This document shows positions 44,354 to 54,910 of a stretch of DNA of 64,000 nucleotides, piece after piece. Positions within the stretch are counted from its first letter, which is position 1; each line of letters starts with the position of its first letter. The notes beneath the pieces are model-generated. The model searched no databases and was not told where the DNA came from. It was given only the letters and a program-made list of their open reading frames with translations. Origin of the DNA: Heracleum sosnowskyi. Lineage: Eukaryota; Streptophyta; Magnoliopsida; Apiales; Apiaceae. The stretch is taken from positions 63,879,481 to 63,943,480 of the forward strand of contig CM061236.1 of the NCBI GenBank assembly GCA_030848705.1, in the 5' to 3' direction. A program made the translations under genes and the position numbers.

Positions 44354-44947
44354 TGTAAAATCCGTGATTTTATTTTTATTTAATTAATTAGATAATTATT
44401 TTAGTTAGAAAATTTAAAAATGTGTTGCACTAATTATTTTGAATAAAAGATAAGATTCTGTATTAAGAATGAGATCGGTTAGAATATTTTAGAAAATCGA
44501 TATCTGTTAAATTGAGATATTTGTGTAAATTAGAATATTTTTAATTTAAATATTATTTAGAGAGATTGGAAAATTTTTAGAAAAAGATTCTAGCCTTACC
44601 TAATTGATTTTTTAGGGTTCTGTGTGGCTATATAATTCACCCACCTCTCTTCGCCGACATGTACGAAACTTTGTGTTGCTTTCAATTTGATTATACATTG
44701 ATTTTGATGCCATGTGTTTATCTCATACTATTCGTTTGTTAATTAGACCAGTAATATGATTCAGGCCTGCTTTAACCAGTAAAATATTTTATGTATGCTA
44801 TTAATTATTTTGTCTCCGGTTTATGTATTCGAGGGATCAGTTTATGTATGCGTTGACTTTGGGAAATATTTGATTTATCGAATAAATAATTAAGTTTTAT
44901 TTAAGTTTCATATTTAGATTAATAGTCCGAAAAGTCGAGCTGTTACA
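44354..44947 (+). repeat. 3' LTR of the gag-only element
   Basis: 594 bp from TGTAAAATCC to TGTTACA, preceded by a purine-rich tract. A short piece with TCAGTTTATGTATG is repeated near 44817-44850 here but not in the left copy. Confidence 0.7.
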
Positions 44948-46061
44948 GTAAAACTTCATTCCGTTATAAATATTTAGAATTATTACTAGTCTGACTTTTT
45001 AAAGGTCATTTTTTAAAAAACAATTGACTGAAAATTACATATATTATATGATTGAAAAAAATCATGAAGTTTATATCATTGAGAAGCATATTTAATCTAT
45101 ATTAAAATGTATTTATCAGATTTTCAAAAATTTAAACATATTAAGTTTAATTTTTGGTTTTTGGTCAAAATTGATTAAAGATAACAATTGAAAAGTCAAA
45201 CGAGCCGTTTGAAGTGGAACGGAGAAAATACAAGATAACACGAGACGGAGAATGGTGTGTTAACTTATTACTGTACTTCTCAATTTCAGTGTTGCAAAAT
45301 GAGGTGATCCATCCATTCATAAATGAAGCATTCACCGTACATCTAAATTTCAATGTTACAAAATGAGATGATCCATCCATTCATAAATGAAGCATTTATC
45401 ACCAAACTAGCCCTGATAATGGCCATCTACTCTCTTTATTAATAAAATGAAAATAATTTTTGACTGAAGCGCAATAATACTAAAATAACAAAGTATTAAA
45501 TTTAATTATTACTAAATTCAGATTCGATCTCTTACATCTATGTAATTATACAAAATTTATTTACTTTAAATTTATAGTTTCATCCCGTATTCGATTCCTA
45601 GCAACTACGTAATTATACAAAAAAAGATTTTTTGAATAACAATTATACAAGATTTGTTTATCCATGATCCGATCGTCTATAATTACATAATTAAATAGTG
45701 TTTATTTACTATATGTTTTTATCAAGCAATTATTTACAAATACATATTTTAATAATACTTATTAATAATTTATCTATTAATATTTTTGTGTCAGCTCGTG
45801 CTCGGTCCCTGTTTGGCATGGATTATCAACTAATATTAATTCAATAATATAAAATGAAGTCGGCTTCTTTGTTAAACTTGTGTGAACCGCTTCATATATA
45901 TTTACAACACTTTCCCTTTATTGTATATTATTGACTATTTTGTTATAACCTTTTAAGAAAGAACTCAGTGAAATAAAAATCTTGACGAATAAAAGAGTGT
46001 ACAATCTTCCTCTAAATAAAATGTTTTACATGTTGACATCCTGATATATTAAACTTCTCGA
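44948..46061. other. AT-rich intergenic DNA
   Basis: No gene seen. The only structure found is a 64-bp-period duplication at 45282-45404, given separately. Confidence 0.65.
45282..45404. repeat. Two tandem copies, period 64 bp
   Basis: Both units contain AATTTCA, AAAATGAG and the block TGATCCATCCATTCATAAAT, with a handful of substitutions. Not coding as far as I can tell. Confidence 0.75.
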
Positions 46062-46330
46062 TCATGTTAATATTTTTTGTAGCTTCTCAAAAGTTGATGC
46101 GGGTAGTGTATGCGTTAGATTATCACAAGAACATATTTGTCGAACCTCAACATCACTATTCTCATGTATTTCGTGAGTGTGTGTAGAAGAATTCAGCAAG
46201 ATGTGTTTTGTTGGATCTTTTTTAATATACCGCTCATTTAATTGTTTGATATTAGCTGAATTATTTTCAAACATAATTATAAAAATATCTGTGATATTTG
46301 GTAATCTACACGATTGTCGAATATGTTGGA
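46062..46330 (-). pseudogene. Relic of a copia pol RNase H end
   Basis: On the minus strand a short frame reads like the last part of a copia pol: a DNxA-like FENNSANI, then ERYIKKDPTKHI, then a segment ending SCDNLTHTLPASTFEKLQ, which mirrors the usual tail of copia RNase H (acidic pocket, TKHI, DNLAD..LP..TF..L). The rest of the element is not found. It differs from the Sirevirus RNase H in A-C, so it comes from another copia lineage. Confidence 0.6.
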
Positions 46331-47179
46331 TGACAGATCACAGACCATTACCTACTTCATTCATGAATAGATTAGATTGTAACTCTTCGTGATTTAATGA
46401 AGTTGTAGTCATAGTCTTTAAGAGATAATAATCTCCCAATATGTGAATATATAATCAATCTGTGATCGCCTAAAATGAAGATCTAACAAGCATGGGATGG
46501 TGGCACTAAGCTAATATATTGTCAAAAACAAATTATATTAATCTTCACAAAAATATTATGATATTTCAAGTTAATTTTGAGTCATAATTATATTACTTAC
46601 GTAATCATTGACACATACACATATTTACACATATTTAGGGGTTATTTGTTAACAAGAGAATGGAACCGGATGAATTGGATCGTTCATGTGTATAATGTTC
46701 ATATTGTTTATTTCACATTTTCAGACTGTAGGCGACTCAAAAAAATTCTGGACAACACCTCCACTAATTTCTAGTTGAATATTTCAAATTATGTAGTCAG
46801 CGTCCTTCAATATCATATCATAATTATACAATCCTACGTCCTTTTAGCAATGCTTCCACTTATAGTTTATCAACCGCGAATATATAAAATAAAATAGTTC
46901 CTCGTGTTTGCAAGCATGTACGTCATTTGTAAAAAAGTAATTTTTAATTTACCTGTTATAAAATATATATTTTCCAGTTCTAATGTTTATTGTGATTTAA
47001 AAAAAACCGTGTAAGTAAAGTTTATATTTATTTAATACACAATATTTTATGTATCAAATTAGTTAAACTAAACTAATATAATATATAAATATTCCTTAAA
47101 AAATTTAAAATTCTAAAATTACTTTTTCAATCATGTTACTACGTTAAAAAACCGGGTAATATGCTAATCTATTATCTAT
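46331..47179. other. AT-rich intergenic DNA
   Basis: I see no gene, RNA or clear repeat here. Confidence 0.6.
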
Positions 47180-48449
47180 TCTATATATAATAGAGCAACT
47201 AGGGGTTCATTGAGATAATTTATTCAGTTTGAAATTACTAAATTACCTCTATTTATTATGTAATAATTTTTTTTGTAATTAATGTATATATTAAGTACAT
47301 CTAACTCATTAATCATCACTATTATCTCTATATTTATTACTCCATTATTATAAAATGTTTGTAATTTATAATTATATTTATCTATCTATTAATACTTAAA
47401 TGATTAGAGAACTAATATCTATAATTATATTTAACTCATTATTACTTAATAATATTTCAGAATTAATATGTCAATACATGAATGTGTGTGTGTGTATATA
47501 TATATACTATATTGTTAAACTCGAAATATTAAAAAACTATCGGGTCAGACCAATTAAGACAAATAATATACTACACACACTAATATTTTGAACGTGATGA
47601 TCAAACTAATAAACACCCGTCAAAATGTAGACAAAACCATCAAGGATATTTGTCAAATAATCAACAACATCGAAGGCAAGGAATGTATATTCGAAGTACA
47701 AATTAACTCCTACAATCAAGATGGACATGACAGATACACTATAGTGCACATAAACTCAACATCTACGACATCGGTTACTGCTCCCAATAATGAGGTAGGT
47801 TCGAGAAAGAAACCAAAGATCGATTGAAACAAAAAGCATCACGCAATCAAATATGGTCAATGGACAATAATAACAAAATTATCTAGCTAATTAGAATTAT
47901 CTTCGTAATTTTTAGGACTTTGGGACATAATTTTAAGATAGTGTCCAAATTAACAACTTAGGTTTACCGTTTGTAATCATGATTATCGGATTACGCGTGT
48001 GTTCATGTGTTCATTTCCATTAACATCCATATAGTCTTGTCGTGTTACACCTTATTTACGTCAAAACCAAAAACATACGCTCTGAACTATGCAGGTGATT
48101 GACTATCACGCATTTAATGAAATTAATGAAAGAAATAGCTACTAGCGTGTATATTAAACACACACCATATAAAATTAAGGTAACTTATGCAAATCAACTC
48201 AATTTCTTCTTAATTTATTGACTATTTCTTCCAAATCAATGGACGTCCATACTCAATCACGACTATTGCAAAATTCAAAAATTCAAAAATATTTTAATTT
48301 ACATTTTTTATAAATAGACGTAAATCCTATTACAAATCAAAATGAAAAACATCGAACATGACAAATAGTTCATTTCCAAAAACATGTAATTAGTCCAATA
48401 AAATATAAGTTTAGATCATACTCGTGCCCCGCATGGGTTATAAGGCTAG
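47180..48449 (+). mobile_element. Probable Helitron (non-autonomous)
   Basis: The 5' end TCTATATATAATAGAG follows the usual plant Helitron start. The 3' end has an imperfect CTCGTGCCCCGCATGGG hairpin, a short spacer, then CTAG followed by T at 48446-48450. Length about 1.27 kb. It carries a small ORF that may be a piece of a replication protein A-like gene. The hairpin is degenerate, so the ends are tentative. Confidence 0.45.
47588..47827 (+). pseudogene. Short ORF, possibly an RPA-like fragment
   Basis: 79 aa inside the probable Helitron. The segment ECIFEVQINSYNQDGHDRYT resembles the pattern in the C-terminal OB-fold of plant RPA1-like proteins (a Phe-x-Val-x-Ile core, Tyr-Asn, then Tyr-Thr-Val). 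A basic tail follows. Plant Helitrons often carry RPA-like genes, which supports the reading. The match is by eye and weak, and the ORF is only a fragment. Confidence 0.3.
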
Positions 48450-48458
48450 TTATATGAA

Positions 48459-48643
48459 TAATGCTAGAGGTCCCAAAAGTTGTCCCAAAATTGTTCCTAA
48501 ATCCTTTTATAATTGGTATCTTTCCTAATGATAATATGGGCCCCGCGTGCATACATATGCACCCTAAAATTAAAAATAGCCACTTGTCATGCCATGTCAT
48601 TTGGAAAGAATTTTGGGACCAATTTTTGGTACCTCTAGCATTA
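48459..48643. mobile_element. MITE with long terminal inverted repeats
   Basis: 185 bp. The left end TAATGCTAGAGGTCCCAAAA and the inverse of the right end TAATGCTAGAGGTACCAAAA agree over about 35 bases with few mismatches, including TCCCAAAATT further in. No coding capacity. Superfamily not certain because no clear target duplication is seen. It lies 10 bases after the Helitron end. Confidence 0.75.
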
Positions 48644-48656
48644 CTCTTATTACATT

Positions 48657-48938
48657 GGCCCTCTTTGTTAATTAGCTATTAGCTGGTAGCGGTTAGCTGT
48701 TTGAGTTAGCTATTTTGACTAGCATATTGGGTTTGATGTTTTAACTAGCGGATTCAATTAGCTATTTTATATGAAACTGTTTGGTAATTAGCTGTTTGAG
48801 TTAGTTGTTTGTATATCAACTAGACACATCACAATCCTCTAATTGAAAAAACTTCTCAAAGCAACTTTTTGAAAATTAACTTTTGAGTCCAAAAAGCTAT
48901 CTCAATCCGCTAACTACCAAACACTAACCAAGCACCCC
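48657..48938. mobile_element. Probable hAT-like MITE
   Basis: The interior is full of TTAGCTGTTTGAGTTAGCTA-type words on the left, and the right end reads in inverse as GGGGTGCTTGGTTAGTGTTT followed by GGTAGTTAGCGG. The left end GGCCCTCTTTGTTAATTAGC is a loose inverted partner. This build is common in small plant elements. A target duplication is not evident. Confidence 0.4.
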
Positions 48939-49548
48939 GATTGAATTTTTATATTTGATTTAAAATTTTGCATATAGCTTATTAAAAAATATAATATTTA
49001 TTTATTATTTGAACATATTAAATATAATTTTTTAAACTAAACACAATAATTCAAAAGTGTTTCCAATTTTTTTTGTCAAACAACATCATTCGTTCAACAT
49101 TCAAAATTTTAATCATCCAAAAATCTTGGCTAAATATGGTTCAAATTTAACAAATGACCCTTATTTAATTTAACATTAAATTAACATCATAGTCACATCC
49201 TTTTAAAAAATACATTATAGTCACATTTTACTGAGTCGGATTTAGGGATGAGCAAAAAAAAAACCGAAAAATCAAAACCGGACCGAAAAATCGAAAAACC
49301 AAAAAAAACAAACCGAAAAAAACTGAAACCGATAAAAAATCAAAAAAACCGTAATCGAACCGAACCGATGGAACTGTTTGATAACGGTTACGGTTTTATC
49401 TCTATAAACGAACTGTTTACATTATATTAATATTATATATAAAATTACTAGTAAATACTAGTGTTGTTGTAGTCTTTAATTTTAAATTTAAATATAAACT
49501 TACTTGTAATTTTATGATGAATAAAAGTTTTAATCAATACTATTAACT
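48939..49548. repeat. AT-rich DNA with AACCGAAA-rich tract
   Basis: About 49250-49400 is built of AAACCGAAAAA-type words. The short open frame across it is only low-complexity Lys/Asn sequence. A related tract occurs near 54590. Nothing else is seen in this stretch. Confidence 0.55.
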
Positions 49549-52500
49549 TCTTATATATAATAAGCGTAAGGGAGATCTTATCCAAAATTTTGGTTGGTCA
49601 CTGTATTACCAAAAGTATACGATCCGTTGGATTATTAAACTATAAATCTTCAAATCAATGAGGACCGTCAGATATAATATTAAAAATTGTATTTGATTAT
49701 TAATAGGATAGTATTTAAATACTAAAAGATGTATTTTGATAATTTAAATCAATTATAAATAGGTTTTCTATATTGAATAGAAATCTTTATGTAAAAATTC
49801 GTAATTATCTTTTCTCTTTAGTTTATGGATAGTTCCAGTTAGATAATAATTATTAAACCATCATTAAATTAAAGATAATTTTGTAAGCTTCGCGTGGGCT
49901 GTAAAATCGTTAAAATCCGTTGTCTAAAACTCAAGATAAAGCCCAAACAGTAAAGTTATTATCTAAATTTTAATAAATATATTTTTATTATTGTAGCACC
50001 AATTTAATTTTTTTTACTAATTCTTTTAAATTTATAAATTCTATGTTTATTTCAATAAAATATTAAAACCAATTTAAGAAAAAATTAAAATCGATCGTTC
50101 GTGTACGATTACGACCAAATTAATAATTATAGTTAGATCTTAAATAGATCGATGAGAATTGTTAGATCTAATATTAAAAAGTGTATCTGATTAATAATAG
50201 AATTATATTTAAATACTAAAAAGTGTATTTTGATAATTTAAAATTTTTCTATGTAAAAATTCTTAAATATATTTTCTCTTGAATTTATGTATAGTTCCAG
50301 TTAGATAATAATTATTAAACCAAATATCAAGATAACAATTCATATTGATTATAATGATACACGTGGACCCTACGTGGAGAACTCATGTGTACATGAATAA
50401 ATTTAAACACTTTTTTCTGAAAGAACATAACAATTTGATTAATCCAAATTATAATTATATTATTTTACATATAACAAACATAAAAAGATAATATCAAAAT
50501 ATTATTAAAATATTGAGGGTTTCATATTCATAAACGATAATTTTGAATATAATACTTATATTAAAATGTGTATTTGATTAAAGGTAGGATTATATTTAAA
50601 TACTAAGAAGTGTGCTTTGATAATTTAAACCAATTATGAATTGATTTTCTATATTGAATTGAATTCTTTATGTAAAACTTCTTAACCATCTTTTCTTTTA
50701 AGTTTATTTTATGAGTAGCTCAACTGGTCAAGTTAGATAATAATTATTAAACCATCATTAAATTAAAGATAATTTCGTTAGTTTCGCATGGGTTGTAAAA
50801 TCGTCAAAATTCAATTTCTAAAACTCAGGATAGAACCCAAATTGTAAAGTGTGTATCTAAATTTTAATAAATATTTTTTTATTATTGTAGCACCAATTTA
50901 TTTATTTTTCCACTAATTTTTCCCAAATAGTAAAGTGTGTATTAAAATTAATTAAGAACAAATTCAAATCGATAAAGAATATAATAATATGAGAATAAAA
51001 TTTTATATAATCATAACATAATTTTTATTCTGTTTAATAATTTTTAAGTAATAATGTATTTTAAAATTTTATATACACTGTAAATAAAACCGAAACATTA
51101 AAAGTAAAAGCAGTTAGTAAGATACTTATATCAGTATATATTTGATATCCTTATTATATTAAATCCTTATATATAATAATCATAATAGGGATCTTATCCA
51201 AAATTTTGGTCGTAGATAACCAAATTAATAAGGACCCTTAGATCTTAACTAGATAAATGAAAATCGTTAGATCAAATATTTAAAAAGTGTGTTTTATTAA
51301 TAATACGATTATATTTAAATTCTAAAAGGTGTATTTTGATAATTTAAACCAAATATACCAAATATAAATAAGTTTTCTATATTTAATAGAATTCTCCATG
51401 TAAAAAATTCGTGACTTTCTTTTCTCCTCCATGGATAATTCCAGTTAGATAAAAATTGTTAAACCATATTTTAATTAAATATAATTTAGTTATCTTCATG
51501 TGGAGTATAAAATTGTCAAAATCTGATTTTTAAAACACAAGATAAAGCCCAAATTAGTAAAGTGAATATTTGAATTCTAATAATAATTATTATGTCATCA
51601 TTATTTTAATACCAATTTAATTACTTTTTTCTAATTATTTTAAATTTAGAAATCTATGTTCAAAAATTAAAATCAATCTAAGAAAAATTCAAATCAACAA
51701 AGAATATAATAATACGAGAATAAAATTTTATAAAATTGTGCATATTTTTAATCCTATTTTATGAAGTTTTAGATCATAACTAATCAAATATTATTTATTA
51801 TTAAATAATAAATTATACGTAAATGGTGATTTTGTTTTATAAGAACTCATAGATACCTAATTTCATTGTTAGCAGGACTATATTCATATTAAAAAAACCG
51901 TATTTTGAAATTTTAGACTCGAGGCCAAACTTTTTTAACATATATACATTGTAAATTATTAAATTCGAAACTTTAAAAGTTTCTTAATCAATTAGTATAT
52001 TACTTTTCTGAAAAATCGTACTTTACAAAAAATATTATCAAATATTAGTATAGTAATTTTACTGTTATATCTAACATTTTTCAACAATTTAATTTGAAAC
52101 ATCCAACGATTATGGATTGAGTGATCAAACAAAGCGACCAAACTTATAAGTAAGCTTTCATTATTTAGTTTTTAATATAATAACATAGATATTTATAGGA
52201 TATACTATAAAAAATGAATTTTATACAGAATTTTGATCGTCACGGTGTACTATTTTAAAAGAAGAACTATTACAAAAAAAATTATATTTTAATTGATAAT
52301 TTATTTTCTCAAAAGTTCAAAGTTCCCGCATCTTTAAAATATTACAAAAAAAGAGTATATTATATTTTAGCAATAAATAATTAAAAAAATTAAAAATTAA
52401 AAAAATTATAAATATTAAGAAAAATTAATGATGTTATCATGGTAGTTTGTTTCTAAATACCGCCAAAACATTCTCAACCGTTAGATCCAATACTTTTAAA

Positions 52501-53074
52501 AATAGATGATCAAGATTATATCATATAAAAAGAAGTTATTGTCTAAAAATGATATAAGTTAAAAGATATTATATTAGGATTGGATTTTCTAAAAAGTCAA
52601 AACATAAAAATAGTTGTAATTAAATAAGGAAACTCATTTAATACCAAAATAATCAAAATCGTTTAATGTTAAATAGATAGGTGAAAACCGTTAGATTTAA
52701 CATTAAAAACTGTATTTGGTTAATAAAGGGTATTCTAATAATCTAAACTACATATAAGTAGATTTCCTAAATCGAATAGAATTTTCAACATTAAATTTCG
52801 TCACTTTATTCTCTTTTTAGTTTTAGAATAGTTTATCGTGTAAAATATAATAAATATCAAATTTTTAACTATAATTGTTTTGGCTAAATCTTTTTTAACA
52901 ATAATTTAATCATGTAAACTAATAACTTTTAAATATTAAAATATTCATAAATAAATATAATTATAAATATTTAAAAAACAATCGTGTGTTGCATGGATAA
53001 TAAAAATATAATTATAAATAGAATAATTATAAATAAAATTTAAGTAACCGTGCATCACACGGGCTATAAGCTAG
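49549..53074 (+). mobile_element. Helitron-type cluster with internal diverged repeats
   Basis: Two Helitron-like starts are seen, TCTTATATATAATAAGCG at 49549 and TCCTTATATATAATAATC at 51164 (preceded by A). One good 3' end follows at 53049-53075: hairpin CCGTGCATCACACGG, spacer, CTAG then T. 51164-53074 (1.9 kb) fits a single A|TC..CTAG|T insertion; the earlier start marks a second, possibly truncated copy. Inside, a module with CCAAAATTTTGGT, AAAAAGTGTATTTGAT and GATAGTTCCAGTTAGATAAT recurs near 49580, 50160, 50560, 51200 and 52680. No helicase ORF is present. Confidence 0.55.
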
Positions 53075-53450
53075 TATTATTAAAGACGAAACATTAAAAT
53101 TTTGGTCGGTACGGTATCTGTTTTTTGGTACTTTGTGATTTTACATAATTACCTTTACTTATCTATAAAAAAATATTAAATAATAATAACATTAAATAAT
53201 AATTACCTTTTTTCTTCTAAAACACATTACTTTTTTATTTTTTCCGACAAAATCCCTTCATTTTCCAAAAATATAAAAGGCAATTAAAATTTTCAACTAA
53301 AAAAATGTACCTTTTCTATTAAAATTTGTACGAGGAGTTGGCTAATTTCAGTTCTGCTTTCTGTTGGTCTCATGGTCTGTATACGTTATGGTGGTCATGT
53401 TGCTGTCTTCATTCCGGTAGTGCTTTAAGTGGTCTGTAGCTAAGTTGTAA
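53075..53450. other. Intergenic DNA
   Basis: No feature recognised up to the TAA target duplication of the next element. Confidence 0.55.
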
Positions 53451-54509
53451 GAGCAAGGGCGGCGCGGCAACCCAATTTCAGTGGCTACCCAATTTCAGTG
53501 ACAACCACATGTTACGGGTGGACTTTGTAAAAAAGTGGCAAACTTGCTCCAATCCAAAAGTCCAAGTCCTAACTTTTTGAGGATCATACCTAATTGATTT
53601 ATTACATTTTTTGATTTCTAATATAATTGAGATATTTTTTTTTTACTTCTAATGAAAGGATTAAAAAGGGTTCATTTCTTGAAAATTTTAAAAATATGAA
53701 AAATTTAAAATGTAAATATTAATAAAATTGAAAATAAAAATAACTTATTATTAAAATGCATTACATAATTAAAAAAAGAACATTACAAGAACAAGATAAA
53801 GGGAGGTGGTAAGCCATCTGTTGCATATCATAAGATGGTAAAGGGTCAAAGAGAATGGCATACATGAATTTGAAAAATTTGGATCATACGAAAATTGTGA
53901 ATTTTAAGCATAGGGGTAAAAAGGATTAGGAAACGGGAACCGAGAATTTGGCGTTTGAGGATTATAACACGAATTTTGTGGATGGGAAAATTGAGAATTA
54001 TCGATATTTGTATTTTGGACAAACGAATAATAAGAATTCAGAAATGAATACAGAAATTAGGTGTTTGAAGATTGAGAATTCGGGTTTGTATTTTGAGAAT
54101 TTGAAGATGAATATTGACGAGGATTCATTTTTTCTCTTTAGAATTTTTTTTGAAGAAGATGAGAAGTGTGGAAAAATAAAAGTGAACTTTTCATATTTAT
54201 AGTGTCAAAAAATGTGAACGTTAAATTTTCTGGAGTTGATAATGTTAATTCATTTTTTATGAATTTTGTAACGTTAATATTAACGTTATATTTACAGGTA
54301 TTATTCAGTGGGAAGAATTCTGCTCAGCTCCGTTGAAAAGAGAGACAAAATAATAATAAAAAATATAAAAATAACATACACTGCACCAGTTGGGCAGCCC
54401 AGGACCGTGGTCTGACCAGTTTTTTTGTTGTGCTCCAACGCGTGGTCACTGCCCATATACCGCTCTCTCTCCTTCACTTAAGAAAATGGGTCACGCATTG
54501 GAACTGCTC
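53451..54509 (-). mobile_element. Probable PIF/Harbinger-type non-autonomous element
   Basis: Ends GAGCA..TGCTC are flanked on both sides by TAA (53448-53450 and 54510-54512), the 3-bp target duplication of PIF/Harbinger. Inside, the minus strand reads (with stops) as Asn/Gln/Pro/Ser/Phe-rich sequence such as NPQTPNSRFPFPNPF, like the N-terminal part of the Myb/SANT-like ORF1 protein of these elements. No transposase is present. The inverted repeats are short and the assignment rests on the duplication plus composition. Confidence 0.45.
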
Positions 54510-54512
54510 TAA

Positions 54513-54910
54513 GTGTCGTGATCCTTATGCAATTAAATTTAATTATTTTAAAAAAAAAGATTTTGTATAACACTATTTAATTAGATAAAAAAACCGAGGT
54601 TAATCGAACCGAAAAAAACTATTCCAAATAATTCAGTGACAATTAATAGATAAAAACCTAATCAAATCAACATACACGATTGGATAACGATTTTCGATAA
54701 AACCAAGCCAAACCAACGCATGCACACCTCTAGTCAGATAATTCGCTCTACTCGAATTCAAATCGAAATTAGTCTAATTCGTCAAATTTTAAAAGGACAA
54801 AGATTTACATTCGGGTACAGAAATAAAGAAACCACATTCAGATGACAGGAATGGTGATTCATAGTTGAAAACAGAATGTTGTTTGACTTGTAAAGGCGGG
54901 TTTGTAAAGA
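54513..54910 (+). promoter_or_regulatory. Upstream region of the PPR gene
   Basis: AT-rich, beginning with an AACCGAACCG-type tract. No convincing TATA box is picked out. It must contain the promoter of the gene at 54911 because a transposon ends right before it. Confidence 0.35.

Larger units (their letters stand above)
42098..44947 (+). mobile_element. Ty3/gypsy-type gag-only element (no pol), left end truncated
   Basis: A partial left LTR (about 42098-42448) matches the right LTR (44354-44947). The primer site TGGCATCAGAGCC is at 42451-42463. An extra leader ORF, a broken gag with zinc knuckles and an AAGGAGGGAAGA purine tract just before the right LTR (starts TGTAAAATCC, ends TGTTACA) complete it. 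There is no protease, RT or integrase, and the distance leaves no room for them. The LTR copies differ by many changes and indels, so it is older than A-C. Non-autonomous gag-only elements of this build are known in plants (TR-GAG). Confidence 0.75.

Noticed and set aside
49248..49430. 60-aa plus-strand frame
   Set aside because: It is only the translation of an AACCGAAA-type low-complexity tract.
53948..54202. 84-aa plus-strand frame
   Set aside because: The opposite strand gives the more meaningful Asn/Pro/Phe-rich sequence of a transposon relic; the plus frame lacks any known pattern.
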